Below are positions 17,036 through 25,890 of a DNA stretch of 64,000 nt, one piece after another. The DNA lies in the NCBI GenBank assembly GCA_001314705.1, contig LJSU01000020.1, positions 9,592 through 73,591 on the forward strand. The letters are read 5' to 3'. The stretch's first letter is position 1. Each line of letters starts with the position of its first letter. The notes beneath the pieces were generated by a model. The model was not told where the DNA came from. It saw nothing but the letters and a program-made list of their open reading frames with translations, and did not search any database. The DNA comes from Rhodobacteraceae bacterium HLUCCO07. Lineage in GTDB: Bacteria > Pseudomonadota > Alphaproteobacteria > Rhodobacterales > Rhodobacteraceae. The translations under genes and the position numbers were made by a program.

Positions 17036-18265
17036 ATGCGCCGCGTTGTCGTCACCGGGCTCGGAGTGGTTTCGAGCATCGGGAACACTGCAGAAGAGGT
17101 TCTGGCCAGCCTTAAGGCCGGAAAATCCGGCATCACCGCAAACGCGGCGATGGCAGAACACGGGTTTCGCAGCCAGATCGCCGGGGATGTGAAACTCGAC
17201 GTGGCCGACCATGTCGACAAGCGCACGTTGCGCTTCATGGGGCCGGGGGCGGCCTATGCCCATATTGCCATGGGGCAGGCGATTGCCGATGCGGGGCTTG
17301 AGGAAAGCGATATCGTCAACCCGCGCACGGGCCTCGTGGCCGGGTCGGGCGGTCCCTCGACCAGTGCGATGCTGGCGGCACATCAGACCGTTCTGGACAA
17401 GGGCAGCCCCAAGAGGATCGGACCATTCGCGGTGCCCAAATGCATGTCGTCCACGATTTCGGCCAATCTCTCGACGGCCTACCAGATCAAGGGGATCAAC
17501 TACTCGATCACCTCGGCCTGTTCCACGTCATTGCATTGCATCGGCAACGCGGCCGAGCAGATCATGCTTGGAAAACAGGATGTCATGTTCGCCGGTGGTG
17601 GCGAGGAGCTTGACTGGACCCTGTCGTGCCTGTTCGACGCCATGGGGGCGATGTCGTCGAAATACAACGACGCGCCCGAACGGGCGAGCCGGGCCTTCGA
17701 CGCGGATCGCGACGGGTTCGTGATCGGTGGCGGTGGCGGGATCGTGGTGCTGGAGGATCTCGAACATGCCCGCGCGCGGGGGGCAAATATCTATGCCGAG
17801 ATCACGGGCTATGCCGCGACGAGCGACGGGCATGACATGGTCGCGCCCAGCGGCGAGGGGGGCGAACGGGCCATGCGGCTGGCGCTTGAAACCCTGCCCG
17901 AGGGCAGAAAGGTGAGCTATATCAATGCGCACGGGACCTCGACCCCGGTAGGGGACGTGGGCGAGGTCGAAGCGGTGAGGCGAGTCTTTGGCGAGGGGTC
18001 AACGCCGCCGATCAGCTCGACCAAGTCGATGACCGGACATAGCCAGGGCGCGACCGGCGCGCAGGAGGCGATCTATTGCCTGCTGATGCTGGAGCATGAT
18101 TTCATTGCACCGTCGATCAATGTCGAGACGCTCGACCCGGCGATCAAAACCGGCGAGATTGCCACGCAAGCCGTTGAAAATGCAGGGCTTGATTCCGTGA
18201 TGACCAACTCGTTCGGGTTTGGTGGCACCAATGGGTCGATGATCCTTTCAAAATACAGGGAATGA
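17036..18265 (+). CDS. fabB: 3-oxoacyl-ACP synthase I
   Basis: FabB condenses malonyl-ACP with acyl-ACP and is required to elongate cis-3-decenoyl-ACP made by FabA. The 409-residue thiolase-fold protein shows the catalytic triad Cys162 ([10 protein letters not shown]), His299 ([11 protein letters not shown]) and His335 ([10 protein letters not shown]), matching the Escherichia coli positions closely. An AGGAGG ribosome site precedes the ATG. It lies between fabA and fabI, and its stop codon overlaps the fabI start as ATGA. Confidence 0.96.
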   Translation: MRRVVVTGLGVVSSIGNTAEEVLASLKAGKSGITANAAMAEHGFRSQIAGDVKLDVADHVDKRTLRFMGPGAAYAHIAMGQAIADAGLEESDIVNPRTGLVAGSGGPSTSAMLAAHQTVLDKGSPKRIGPFAVPKCMSSTISANLSTAYQIKGINYSITSACSTSLHCIGNAAEQIMLGKQDVMFAGGGEELDWTLSCLFDAMGAMSSKYNDAPERASRAFDADRDGFVIGGGGGIVVLEDLEHARARGANIYAEITGYAATSDGHDMVAPSGEGGERAMRLALETLPEGRKVSYINAHGTSTPVGDVGEVEAVRRVFGEGSTPPISSTKSMTGHSQGATGAQEAIYCLLMLEHDFIAPSINVETLDPAIKTGEIATQAVENAGLDSVMTNSFGFGGTNGSMILSKYRE

Positions 18266-19059
18266 CACGCATGGGTGGGTGGATGGAAGGCAAACGCGGG
18301 CTCATCATGGGGGTGGCCAATGAGCGCTCGATCGCCTGGGGTATCGCCAAGGCGATGGCAGAGGCGGGGGCGGAACTGGCCTTTACCTATCAGGGCGAAG
18401 CCTTTGGCAAACGGGTGGAGCCGCTGGCCCGGTCGCTCGGATCGGATATCATGGTCGATGCGGACGTGACCGACGAGGCCTCGCTCGATACGGCATTCGC
18501 GGCGCTGGGCGAACGCTGGGATCGGCTGGATTTTCTCGTCCATGCGATCGCCTATTCGGACAAGGCCGAACTGGGCGGTCGTTTTCTCAACACCAGTCGC
18601 GATAACTTTTTGAATTCTCTTGATATTTCTTGCTATTCGCTGATCGAGGCAACGCGCCGGGCCGAACCTATGATGACTGCCGGGGGCACGATCCTGACCC
18701 TGACCTATCAGGGGTCGAACCGGGTGGTGCCGAATTACAACGTGATGGGGGTCGCCAAGGCAGCGCTCGAGGCGACGGTGCGGTACCTCGCCAATGACCT
18801 GGGACCGCAGGGCATCCGCGTCAACGCGATCAGCCCGGGGCCGATGAAGACCCTGGCCGGCGCGGCGATCGGCGGCGCGCGCAAGACCTTTCGCCATGCT
18901 GCGGAGAACGCGCCGCTGCGCTCGAACGCGACGCTCGAGGCAGTGGGCGGCACGGCGGTTTACCTTGCCTCGGAGGCGGGCGCATATACCACCGGCGAGG
19001 TCTTGCGCGTCGATGGCGGGTATCACATCCTTGGCATGCCGCAGGGCGAGAATATCTGA
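18262..19059 (+). CDS. fabI: Enoyl-ACP reductase (NADH)
   Basis: This short-chain dehydrogenase performs the last reduction of each fatty acid elongation round. The 265-residue protein has the FabI-type cofactor segment [14 protein letters not shown] (residues 16-29), and the active-site residues Tyr149, Tyr159 and Lys166 in [10 protein letters not shown], equivalent to Tyr146, Tyr156 and Lys163 in Escherichia coli. It overlaps fabB by four bases (ATGA). FabI is the target of triclosan and isoniazid-like inhibitors in other bacteria. It converges with trmB, leaving 36 bp between the two ends. Confidence 0.95.
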   Translation: MTRMGGWMEGKRGLIMGVANERSIAWGIAKAMAEAGAELAFTYQGEAFGKRVEPLARSLGSDIMVDADVTDEASLDTAFAALGERWDRLDFLVHAIAYSDKAELGGRFLNTSRDNFLNSLDISCYSLIEATRRAEPMMTAGGTILTLTYQGSNRVVPNYNVMGVAKAALEATVRYLANDLGPQGIRVNAISPGPMKTLAGAAIGGARKTFRHAAENAPLRSNATLEAVGGTAVYLASEAGAYTTGEVLRVDGGYHILGMPQGENI

Positions 19060-19095
19060 TCGTTGCTGATGTAGCGCAGAGACGCAAAGGAACGG

Positions 19096-19839
19096 TTAAT
19101 CCGCCGCGCCACGCCTGCGAAAGGTAAGGTAATGCGGCGTGCGACCCTCGCGCAGCGCCTTTTGTTCGTATCGGGTCGAGATCCAGTCATCCCAGGGCTC
19201 ACGCCAGTCGGCGGGACGGTCGGCGAGCCAGTCGAAACCGTGCCGCGGCACCTCTTCGAGGGTCTGGCGGACATAATCGGGAATGTCGGTGGCGACCCGG
19301 AAGATCGCGCCGGGTTTCAGGATTTTCGCAAGCGGTTCAAGATGTTCCGGGGTGACGAAGCGACGGCGGTGGTGCTTTTTCTTGGGCCAGGGGTCGGGAT
19401 AGAGCAGGAAGGCGCGCGATATCGACCCGGCAGGCAGCACGTCAAAGAGGTCGCGCGCGTCGCCGGGGTGGATGCGGATATTTTCGCAGCCCGCATCGCG
19501 GATCTTGCCCAGGAGCATGGCGACGCCGTTGATATAGGGTTCGGCCCCGATGAACCCGATTCCGGGGTTCTGCGCGGCCTGGTGGACCATGTGTTCGCCC
19601 CCCCCGAAACCGATTTCGAGCCAGACCTCGCGACCGCCGAAAAACGCATCGAGATCAAGGGGTTCGCGGTCGGGGTTCACGTCCCAACCGACCGGGCCGG
19701 GCGAGAGGCGCGCGAGGTCTTCGTCAAGGTATGCCTGCTGCGACGGGCGCAGGGCCTTGCCCTTGATCCGGCCATAGAAATTGCGCCATGGCGCGCCCGA
19801 GTGGTGGTTCGACGTGGTCATGGGCCGGGTCGTAGCCAT
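19096..19839 (-). CDS. trmB: tRNA (guanine-N7-)-methyltransferase
   Basis: TrmB methylates N7 of G46 in the tRNA variable loop using SAM. The SAM-binding motif EIGFGGGEHM and the signature YPDPWPKKKHHRRRF are clear, and TRYEQKA near the C-terminus is also conserved. From the ATG at 19839 the protein has 247 residues; an ATG at 19821 (MTTSNHHSG) would give 241, and neither has a good ribosome site. In Rhodobacterales trmB commonly follows metK; here doxX and a GST gene lie between them. A dispersed repeat begins only about 28 bp upstream of the start. Confidence 0.92.
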   Translation of the reverse strand: MATTRPMTTSNHHSGAPWRNFYGRIKGKALRPSQQAYLDEDLARLSPGPVGWDVNPDREPLDLDAFFGGREVWLEIGFGGGEHMVHQAAQNPGIGFIGAEPYINGVAMLLGKIRDAGCENIRIHPGDARDLFDVLPAGSISRAFLLYPDPWPKKKHHRRRFVTPEHLEPLAKILKPGAIFRVATDIPDYVRQTLEEVPRHGFDWLADRPADWREPWDDWISTRYEQKALREGRTPHYLTFRRRGAAD

Positions 19840-19866
19840 GAGCGCGGCGCGGTGCAAGCGTGCGGT

Positions 19867-19949
19867 GGGGTTAACACGGTTTTTCGGGGAAAAATCGGGG
19901 GGTGATCTTCGGCTGCTGCCCGGCTGCCGGGCGTGCACCGCCGCGTTGC
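19867..19949. repeat. Dispersed GTTAAC/CGGCTG intergenic repeat, copy A
   Basis: This 83-bp stretch begins with GGGGTTAAC, passes through a T/A-rich hairpin-like stretch and the segment GGGGTGATCTTCGGCTGCTG, then a GCCCGG-CTG-CCGGGC hairpin and GTGCACCGCCGCGTTGC. Related copies lie at 39975-40057 and 57824-57899. A downstream segment, AACGCGGTGCAC at about 19974-19985, is the inverse of the GTGCACCG...CGTT end, so a longer stem is possible. It lies in the divergent gap between trmB and doxX. Confidence 0.65.
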
Positions 19950-20118
19950 AGCGAAAATGGCAGGATTTCGGTTAACGCGGTGCACGGTGGGCTGTTTTTC
20001 GGTGCGCTCGTGCACATTGAGTGGGAAAATTTAGGCAATGGTGCAACACCGCAATGTGCTCCATATCCCGCGCACCCCCGAATGACCGGGGTCTGGACAG
20101 ATGAAAAGGACAGACGAC

Positions 20119-20547
20119 ATGACCCAAGCACTCGATACCGCGCAGACGCTTGCTGCACCGCTGGGGCGCGCGCTGCTGGCGCTCATCTTCATCACGTCGG
20201 GAGCCGGGAAGATCACGGGCTACGAGGGCACCCAGGGCTATATGGAGATGATGGGCGTGCCCGGCGCTCTCTTGCCGCTGGTGATCCTGACCGAGCTTGG
20301 CGGGGGGATCGCCCTGCTGCTGGGCTGGCAGGCGCGGATCGCGGCTTTCCTGCTGGCCGGTTTCACGCTTTTGTCGGGCTTCATCTTTCACTACCTGCCG
20401 GGTCTCGGCATGGAAGGGATGGAAGCGCAGGCGCAAATGATCAGCTTCTGGAAAAACGTGAGCATCACCGGCGGTCTGCTCATGGTGGTCAGCCTCGGCG
20501 CGGGTGCGTGGTCGTTTGACGGGGCACGCCGCGGGGCCGCCGCATAA
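20119..20547 (+). CDS. DoxX-family membrane protein
   Basis: A 142-residue protein with four predicted membrane helices, of the DoxX/YphA group. The N-terminus GRALLALIFITSGAGKITGYEGTQ (in pieces) is typical: a first helix ending in S-G-x-x-K. AAAAGGA lies eight bases before the ATG at 20119, which I prefer over an ATG six codons upstream. Family members are linked to membrane redox homeostasis and thiosulfate:quinone or thiol chemistry, but most have no proven reaction. It converges with a glutathione S-transferase gene, separated by a strong inverted repeat. Confidence 0.85.
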   Translation: MTQALDTAQTLAAPLGRALLALIFITSGAGKITGYEGTQGYMEMMGVPGALLPLVILTELGGGIALLLGWQARIAAFLLAGFTLLSGFIFHYLPGLGMEGMEAQAQMISFWKNVSITGGLLMVVSLGAGAWSFDGARRGAAA

Positions 20548-20574
20548 AGCGGGGGCCGTGGCGAAAGCGGCCTT

Positions 20575-20649
20575 GAGTATTTGGGCCAAGAAAGAGCGGG
20601 GGCAGCCTGAATTCGCGGCGCCTTGTCTCTTTCTTGGTCATAAATACTC
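20575..20649. terminator. Large inverted repeat made of two opposed copies of the GAGTATTT-CAAGA motif
   Basis: Left arm 20575-20598 (GAGTATTTGGGCCAAGAAAG...) and right arm 20626-20649 (its inverse, CTCTTTCTTGG..AAATACTC) can pair over about 22 bases with a 27-base loop. It lies exactly between the converging doxX and GST genes. The pair probably acts as a bidirectional transcription terminator or mRNA 3' end structure. It is also copies 2 and 3 of a motif repeated elsewhere in the window. Confidence 0.65.
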
Positions 20650-20698
20650 AATTGCGAGCCGTATCGGGTGGCGCGACGCTGGATGTGCGGCCCGCTGA

Positions 20699-21328
20699 TC
20701 AGAGGCTTGACGAGGGGCGCGCGCGCATCCGTGCGAGCCAGTCCTGCGTCGCGCTGTTGTCTTCGGGCGGGCGCAGCTTCACCACGCGGGCGAAATCGGT
20801 GAACACGAAAGCGGTGATGTCGGCGAGGGTAAAGCCGTCGCCGGCGAGCCACGGGCTTTCCCGAAGCCGGGTTTCGAGCAGGTCGAAAAAGGCGTGGGTG
20901 CGGCGTATTCCACGCTCGGCCAGTTCGGGAATCTGGGGCAGGTCGAGGGGGCCGGGCAGGGCGCGATCCTTCATTGCCGGGTGGGCATTGCGGAAGGCTT
21001 CGCCCACGGCCATTCCGCCCTGTCCCTCGGCGATGGCGTTCCACATGGCGACGCGGCCCTTTTCCCCGGGCATGATGCCCATGAGGGGCGGTTCGGGAAA
21101 GCGCGCTTCGAGATAAGTGGCGATGGCGATGTTCTCGGCCAGCGCGGTGCCGTCTTCCGTGACAAGGACCGGGACGGTGGCGCGGGGGTTGATGGCGCGA
21201 AACTCGGGCGAGAGCTGTTCGCCCTTGGCGATCGAGACCTCGCGGGTGTCTATCGTGAGCCCTTTCTCGGCGATGAACATGCGCGCGCGGCGCGGGTTGG
21301 GGGCGGTCGAACAGTCGTAGAACAGCAT
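20699..21328 (-). CDS. Glutathione S-transferase family protein
   Basis: A 209-residue cytosolic GST. The N-terminal thioredoxin-like domain (1-78) carries FYDCSTAPNPRRARMFIAEK, and the glutathione-binding NPRATVPVLVTEDG-x-ALAENIAI block contains the conserved cis-proline and the Glu-Asn/Ser contact. The C-terminal helical domain covers 90-209 and has LADITAF with the N-capping motif. The start at 21328 is the ATG giving a standard N-terminus. It lies downstream of metK but beyond metK's terminator. The substrate is unknown. Confidence 0.88.
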   Translation of the reverse strand: MLFYDCSTAPNPRRARMFIAEKGLTIDTREVSIAKGEQLSPEFRAINPRATVPVLVTEDGTALAENIAIATYLEARFPEPPLMGIMPGEKGRVAMWNAIAEGQGGMAVGEAFRNAHPAMKDRALPGPLDLPQIPELAERGIRRTHAFFDLLETRLRESPWLAGDGFTLADITAFVFTDFARVVKLRPPEDNSATQDWLARMRARPSSSL

Positions 21329-21380
21329 GCCATGGCCTTTCGCGGGATCCGTCGGCAGCAGACTGCACCGGGGCGGCGGC

Positions 21381-21414
21381 AATGAAAAGCCCCGCCTGCG
21401 GTGGCAGGCGGGGC
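21381..21414 (-). terminator. Intrinsic terminator of metK
   Basis: A perfect 11-bp stem, GCCCCGCCTGC with GCAGGCGGGGC (21389-21399 and 21404-21414) and a four-base loop, is followed on the minus strand by CTTTTCATT. It begins 21 bp beyond the metK stop, which fits a rho-independent terminator for minus-strand transcription. Confidence 0.85.
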
Positions 21415-21434
21415 ACTGTGGCCGTGCCAGGAGG

Positions 21435-22601
21435 TCAGATTTCCTTTGCGATGGTCGCGGCCAGGTCGGTCTTTTCCCAGCTGAAGCCGCCTCCGGCGTC
21501 GGGCTCGCGCCCGAAATGGCCATAGGCGGCGGTGCGCTCATAGATCGGGCGGTCAAGGCCCAGGTGGGTACGGATGCCACGTGGAGTGAGATCCATCGCG
21601 CGCGCGACCGCGTTCTCGATCGCGGCTTCCTCGACCTTGCCGGTGCCGTGGGTGTCGACATAGATCGACAGCGGCCTGGCCACGCCGATGGCATAGCTGA
21701 GTTGCAGCGTGCAGCGCGAGGCGAGCCCGGCGGCGACCACGTTCTTGGCAAGATAGCGCGCGGCATAGGCCGCGGAGCGGTCGACCTTGGTCGGATCCTT
21801 GCCCGAGAACGCGCCGCCGCCATGCGGGGCGGAACCGCCATAGGTATCGACGATGATCTTGCGACCGGTGAGGCCGGCATCGCCATCGGGGCCGCCGATC
21901 ACGAAAGTGCCGGTCGGGTTGACCCACCATTCGGTCTTTTCGGTCAGCCATTCGGCGGGCAGCACCTCGCGGATATAGGGCTCCACGATGGCGCGGATGT
22001 CGTCGGAGGTCTGGTCCTCGCTTTCATGCTGGGTCGAGAGCACGAGTTGCAACACCTCGACCGGCTTGCCATTCTCGTAGCGCAGCGAAAGCTGGGTCTT
22101 GGCATCGGGGCGCAGGCTGGGTTCGGCGCCGGATTTGCGGACCTCGGCGAGGCGGCGCAGGATCTTGTGGGAATACTGGATCGGGGCGGGCATGAGTTCG
22201 GGGGTCTCGTCCACGGCATAGCCGAACATGATGCCCTGGTCGCCCGCGCCATCGCGGTCCACGCCCTGGCTGATATGGGCGGATTGTTCATGCAGGAAGT
22301 TCAGCACGTGGCAGGTGTTCCAGTGGAATTTTTCCTGCTCGTATCCGATATCCTTGATGCAGTCGCGCGCGATCTGGCCGATCCGGCCCATGTAGTTCTT
22401 GAGCCGCTCCTGGTCCGACAGTCCGACCTCGCCGCCGATCACCACCATGCCGGAGGTGGCAAAGGTTTCGCAGGCGACGCGCGCGCCGCTTTCCTCGGCC
22501 AGGAACGCATCGAGGACGGCGTCGGAAATGCGGTCGCAGACCTTGTCGGGGTGGCCCTCGGAGACGGATTCCGAGGTGAAAACGTAATTCTGCCGGGCCA
22601 T
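21435..22601 (-). CDS. metK: S-adenosylmethionine synthetase
   Basis: MetK makes SAM from methionine and ATP. The 388-residue protein shows the conserved N-terminal segment [20 protein letters not shown], the hexapeptide region [10 protein letters not shown], and the glycine-rich [16 protein letters not shown] loop. Length is normal. Translation is probably controlled by the SAM/SAH riboswitch just upstream, whose last element overlaps the ribosome-binding GGAG nine bases before the ATG. The product feeds the nearby methyltransferase genes trmB and miaB as well as the rest of the cell. Confidence 0.97.
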   Translation of the reverse strand: MARQNYVFTSESVSEGHPDKVCDRISDAVLDAFLAEESGARVACETFATSGMVVIGGEVGLSDQERLKNYMGRIGQIARDCIKDIGYEQEKFHWNTCHVLNFLHEQSAHISQGVDRDGAGDQGIMFGYAVDETPELMPAPIQYSHKILRRLAEVRKSGAEPSLRPDAKTQLSLRYENGKPVEVLQLVLSTQHESEDQTSDDIRAIVEPYIREVLPAEWLTEKTEWWVNPTGTFVIGGPDGDAGLTGRKIIVDTYGGSAPHGGGAFSGKDPTKVDRSAAYAARYLAKNVVAAGLASRCTLQLSYAIGVARPLSIYVDTHGTGKVEEAAIENAVARAMDLTPRGIRTHLGLDRPIYERTAAYGHFGREPDAGGGFSWEKTDLAATIAKEI

Positions 22602-22607
22602 GAGAAG

Positions 22608-22651
22608 TGCTCCATTGGTTGTTTGCCCGCCACGCCAGGAAGCCGTTGTGG
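22608..22651 (-). ncRNA. SAM/SAH riboswitch controlling metK
   Basis: On the minus strand the conserved core CCACAACGGCTTCCTGGCG followed by TGG, a short linker, and AATGGAGCA matches the SAM/SAH riboswitch class known upstream of metK in Rhodobacterales. The P1 stem is CCAC/GTGG (22648-22651 with 22630-22633), extended by CCC/GGG. The pseudoknot pairs the loop GCTTCC with GGAGC, which contains the metK Shine-Dalgarno. Ligand binding would therefore hide the ribosome site and turn metK off when SAM is plentiful. It lies inside the 95-bp gap between lnt and metK. The linker between P1 and the pseudoknot is longer here than in minimal examples. Confidence 0.9.
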
Positions 22652-22696
22652 GGGAATTCGTATCTGGTTATGCCGGCACCACGCGGGGGTCAATGC

Positions 22697-24252
22697 CTAT
22701 TCGGCGCGCCGGCGGGTGGTGTAGCGGCGAAAAGCCAGCCCCGAAAGGGTAAGCGCGAGGAGAGCCGCGAGAGGCAAGTCGCCCGTGCGGGCATAGAGCG
22801 TGGGCGGCAGGGCCGGGGGCAGGGCGGCATCGGTGAAGCCGGCCTCTCCGAGCGCGATCTGCCCCGTGATATGCCCGCGCGGGCCGATCATGGCCGAAAC
22901 GCCGGTATTGGCCACCCGCGCCATGGGGAGCCCCTGTTCGATGGCGCGCATCTGCGCCTGCTGGAGATGCTGGAACGGCCCCGAGAAGCGCCCGAACCAG
23001 GCGTCGTTGGTGATCTGCATGAGCAGCCGGGGCCGGGCCGGGGCGCCGGCCACGTCATGGGGAAAGACCGCTTCGTAGCAGATCAGCGGCAGGGCGCGTC
23101 CAATGCCGGGCAGCTCGACGAGGCGCGGGCCGGGGCCGGGCGAATAGCCAAAGCCCTGGTCGTTGGCAAATCCGGTGAGCCCGGCGCGCGCGGCGAGATT
23201 GCCGAGCGGCATGTACTCGCCGAAGGGCACGAGGTGATGCTTGTCGTAAAGCGCCCGGGGCGTTCCGTCCGGGCCCAGAACCACCAGGGAGTTGAGCAAT
23301 CGGGCGCCGTCGAGGCGGCGCAGCCCGAGCACCACGGGTTGATCTCCGGCCATGTCGGAGATCATGCCGAGCGCCGCGTCCGCCTCGTCCAGGAACCACG
23401 GGATCGCGGTTTCCGGCCAGATCGTGAGATCGGGTGTTGCGGATCGGGCCGGGGCGGCGGTGAAATCCAGTTGGCGGTCGAAGAAAGTGCGGATATGGGC
23501 AGGATCCCATTTCTGGTGTTGCGGGGCGTTGGGCTGCACCAGGCGGATCACGGGGGCATCCGATCCGGGTGAGGCTGGGCGGCCAAGGCCCCAGCCCGTG
23601 GCGATGAAAAGCCCGCCCAGGGCCAGCCCGGTGAGCGCGGCGCGGCGGCGGTGGGGCGAGAGCAGCGACCAGAGCACGACGCCCATGGCCAGGGCTGCCG
23701 CGGTGAGGCCATAGGGGCCGATGAAGGCGGCATGGATCGCGGCGGGGCTGGGTGCCCAGATGTAGCCGGGAAGCGCCCATGGAAAGCCGGTGAAAAGATA
23801 GGCACGGGCCATCTCGGCCAGGGTCAGGGCGGCGATCCAGGCAAGCGCGCCGCCGACCAGCCGGCCGCCCGATCGGCGCGCCAGCGCGAAACCCGCACCC
23901 CAGAAGAGGGCCAGCCCCCCGGAGAGGAAGACCAGCGCGAAAGGCGCCATCCAGCCATGGCGGGCGATGTCGACGAAGAACGGCTCGACGATATCCAGTG
24001 CAGTGCGACGGCGAAATAGCCGGCCCCGCCCGCCCAGCCGGTCCAGAAGGCGCGCGCCGGGGTCAGGGCCGCGCGGTAGAGCCCGAACAGACCGGCCAGC
24101 CCGACGAGGGCGAGCGGCCAGAGGTTGAAGGGGGCATGACCGAGCGCTGCGACTCCGCCCAGAGTGGCCGCCACCCCCATGAGCCGCCGCAGGAACAGGC
24201 GGCGGGCGCGGGTCTCGAACCGGGTGGCATGATCCGTTCTGACCCTAACCAT
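22697..24252 (-). pseudogene. lnt: Apolipoprotein N-acyltransferase, frameshifted as given
   Basis: Lnt adds the third acyl chain to lipoproteins at the inner membrane. The gene should start at the ATG at 24252 (overlapping corC by eight bases) and end at 22697, about 517 residues. The first part, through ALHWI, is in one frame; from VEPFFVDIARHGWMAPFAL onward the protein continues in another. The break lies at about 23991-23994, where ATAT appears to carry two extra bases (or one base is missing nearby). Apart from this the gene looks intact: six or more membrane helices, then the nitrilase domain with catalytic Glu in WPETAIPW, Lys in KHHLVPFGEYMP and Cys in ICYEAVFPHD. lnt is usually essential or important, so a sequencing or assembly error is as likely as true loss. 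Confidence 0.88.
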
Positions 24253-25159
24253 CTTTGTCGGTGGCGGAATGATCGGGCAGGCGCACACGCAGGCGCTTGA
24301 TCCGCCGGGGGTCGGCGTCGGTCACCTCGAATTCGGTGCCGTTGGGGTGCTGGACCACCTCGCCACGCACCGGCACGCGGCCGGAGAGCATGAAAACCAG
24401 CCCGCCCAGCGTGTCGATCTCTTCCTCGTCGACGTCCTCGTCATCGGTGAGCGACAGGCCGATCTCGGCCTCGAACTCGTCGAGCGGGGTCTTGGCCTGG
24501 GCCGAATAGCAGCCGGGCGATTCGCGGGTGAAGAAATTGTCTTCCTCGAGGTCGTGCTCGTCCTCGATCTCGCCGACCACCTGTTCGATCAGGTCCTCGA
24601 TCGTGGCAAGCCCGTCCACCCCGCCATATTCGTCGATCACCAGCGCCATGTGGCGGCGTTCGGTCTGCATCTTGGTCAGCAGAATACCGATCGGCATGGA
24701 GGGCGGCACGAAGAGGAGCGGGCGCAGCATCTTGTCGAGCTCGATCTGTCCGCTGGAGGCGCCGTTGAAGCCGTATTCGAGTGCGAAATCCTTGAGATGA
24801 ACCATGCCGCGGGGGGTGTCGAGCGTATCCTCGTAGACCGGAAGGCGGGTCATGCCGCTTTCGCGGAACACCTCCACAAGTTCGTCGCGGGTGATGGTCG
24901 TGGGCACGGCGACGATCTCGGCCTTGGGAATCATCACGTCCTCGACCGTCAAGCGGCGAAGGTTGAGCAAGCCGGGCATCGCCGCGAGGGTCTGCGCCGG
25001 TGTCGAGTCCGGGTCTGTCGCATCAAGCGTGTCCGAGCGGCTGAGCGCGCTCATGATCCGTCGGAAAAAGCCGCTTGCGTGCGTGTCCTGTCGTGTTTCG
25101 GTCGCCTCGTCCGGCGCGCTGTGCGCCGCGTTAGAAGACCCGTCGTCTGTGTCGCCCAT
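24245..25159 (-). CDS. corC: CorC/HlyC-type CBS-domain protein
   Basis: A 304-residue soluble protein with tandem CBS domains (about 70-200), including the motif [14 protein letters not shown] and [34 protein letters not shown], followed by a CorC_HlyC C-terminal domain (about 215-295). No membrane (DUF21) domain is present, so it is the short cytoplasmic form. CorC is linked to Mg2+/Co2+ efflux in enterobacteria, and the domain binds adenosine nucleotides. It sits in the conserved order phoH-ybeY-corC-lnt, 21 bp after ybeY, and overlaps lnt by eight bases. Confidence 0.9.
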   Translation of the reverse strand: MGDTDDGSSNAAHSAPDEATETRQDTHASGFFRRIMSALSRSDTLDATDPDSTPAQTLAAMPGLLNLRRLTVEDVMIPKAEIVAVPTTITRDELVEVFRESGMTRLPVYEDTLDTPRGMVHLKDFALEYGFNGASSGQIELDKMLRPLLFVPPSMPIGILLTKMQTERRHMALVIDEYGGVDGLATIEDLIEQVVGEIEDEHDLEEDNFFTRESPGCYSAQAKTPLDEFEAEIGLSLTDDEDVDEEEIDTLGGLVFMLSGRVPVRGEVVQHPNGTEFEVTDADPRRIKRLRVRLPDHSATDKDG

Positions 25160-25180
25160 TTCTACCTTGTCCAGAGGGGA

Positions 25181-25696
25181 TTACCCCGATGAGTCTCTAT
25201 ATGGGTCAGGAAGACCGAGTTTGCCAAGTATCTCTACCTCAAGTCGCTCCATGAGGGTGGCATCGCGGTCACGCTGATGATCATAGCCCAGGCAATGCAG
25301 GATCGCGTGGATGACGAGGTGCGTCACATGGTCGTCCGGGGATTTGTCCTGTTCGGCGACTTCGCGCATGCAGGTGTCATAGGCGATGGCAATGTCGCCG
25401 AGGAACCCCGCCTCGGGGTCGTGCGCCTCGGAATCGGGCCGTGCCGGGCTGTCGCCGTCCTCGGGGGCGGCGAGATCGGTTGCGGGCCAGCTCAACACGT
25501 TGGTGGGTTGTGGCTTGTCGCGGAAATCGGCGTTGAGCGTCGCGATACGCGCATCGTCGCAGGCCAGGAGGCTGACTTCGTAGGCGTCGGGGTCGAGGCC
25601 GAGATGCGTGAGCGTGGCGCGGGCGGCGCGGGGCGCGAGCCGGTCAAGCGCGGTCGCGCTCCAGCGGTCGTCTTCGATGATGAGGTCGATGCACAT
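25181..25696 (-). CDS. ybeY: Endoribonuclease/rRNA maturation factor YbeY
   Basis: YbeY is a zinc-dependent RNase needed for 16S rRNA 3' end maturation and ribosome quality control. The 171-residue protein shows the H3 zinc motif H130-x3-H134-x5-H140 in HAILHCLGYDH, and NADFRDKPQPTNVLSWP upstream, both typical. There is an internal insertion around residues 75-95 (acidic and proline-rich) relative to short homologues. No ribosome site is obvious before the ATG at 25696. It lies in the phoH-ybeY-corC-lnt order, but 194 bp separate it from phoH. Confidence 0.93.
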   Translation of the reverse strand: MCIDLIIEDDRWSATALDRLAPRAARATLTHLGLDPDAYEVSLLACDDARIATLNADFRDKPQPTNVLSWPATDLAAPEDGDSPARPDSEAHDPEAGFLGDIAIAYDTCMREVAEQDKSPDDHVTHLVIHAILHCLGYDHQRDRDATLMERLEVEILGKLGLPDPYRDSSG

Positions 25697-25890
25697 GGTG
25701 TGGCTTTATTCTGTTGCACTTGATTGAATTTGCCTCCGCCCGGGTCGCTTGCGGACCGGGCAGCGACCGCCCTGCCCCATGGGCGGGCGCTTCACGCCCA
25801 CCCCGGGTCGGGCGCCGCCCTCGGGATGGAGCCCCATGAATTCAGTCTCGTCTGGCCGTTTTCCACCCGCGCGGGAAGTGATGCAGCATC

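Noticed and set aside
18073-19026. A 317-codon minus-strand frame opposite fabB and fabI
   Set aside because: The fabB and fabI genes on the other strand have full catalytic motifs; the frame is an antisense shadow of GC-rich codons.
20575-20649. Insertion sequence end or CRISPR repeat
   Set aside because: The inverted repeat has no transposase and no regularly spaced array. It is explained as a pair of dispersed motif copies or a terminator.
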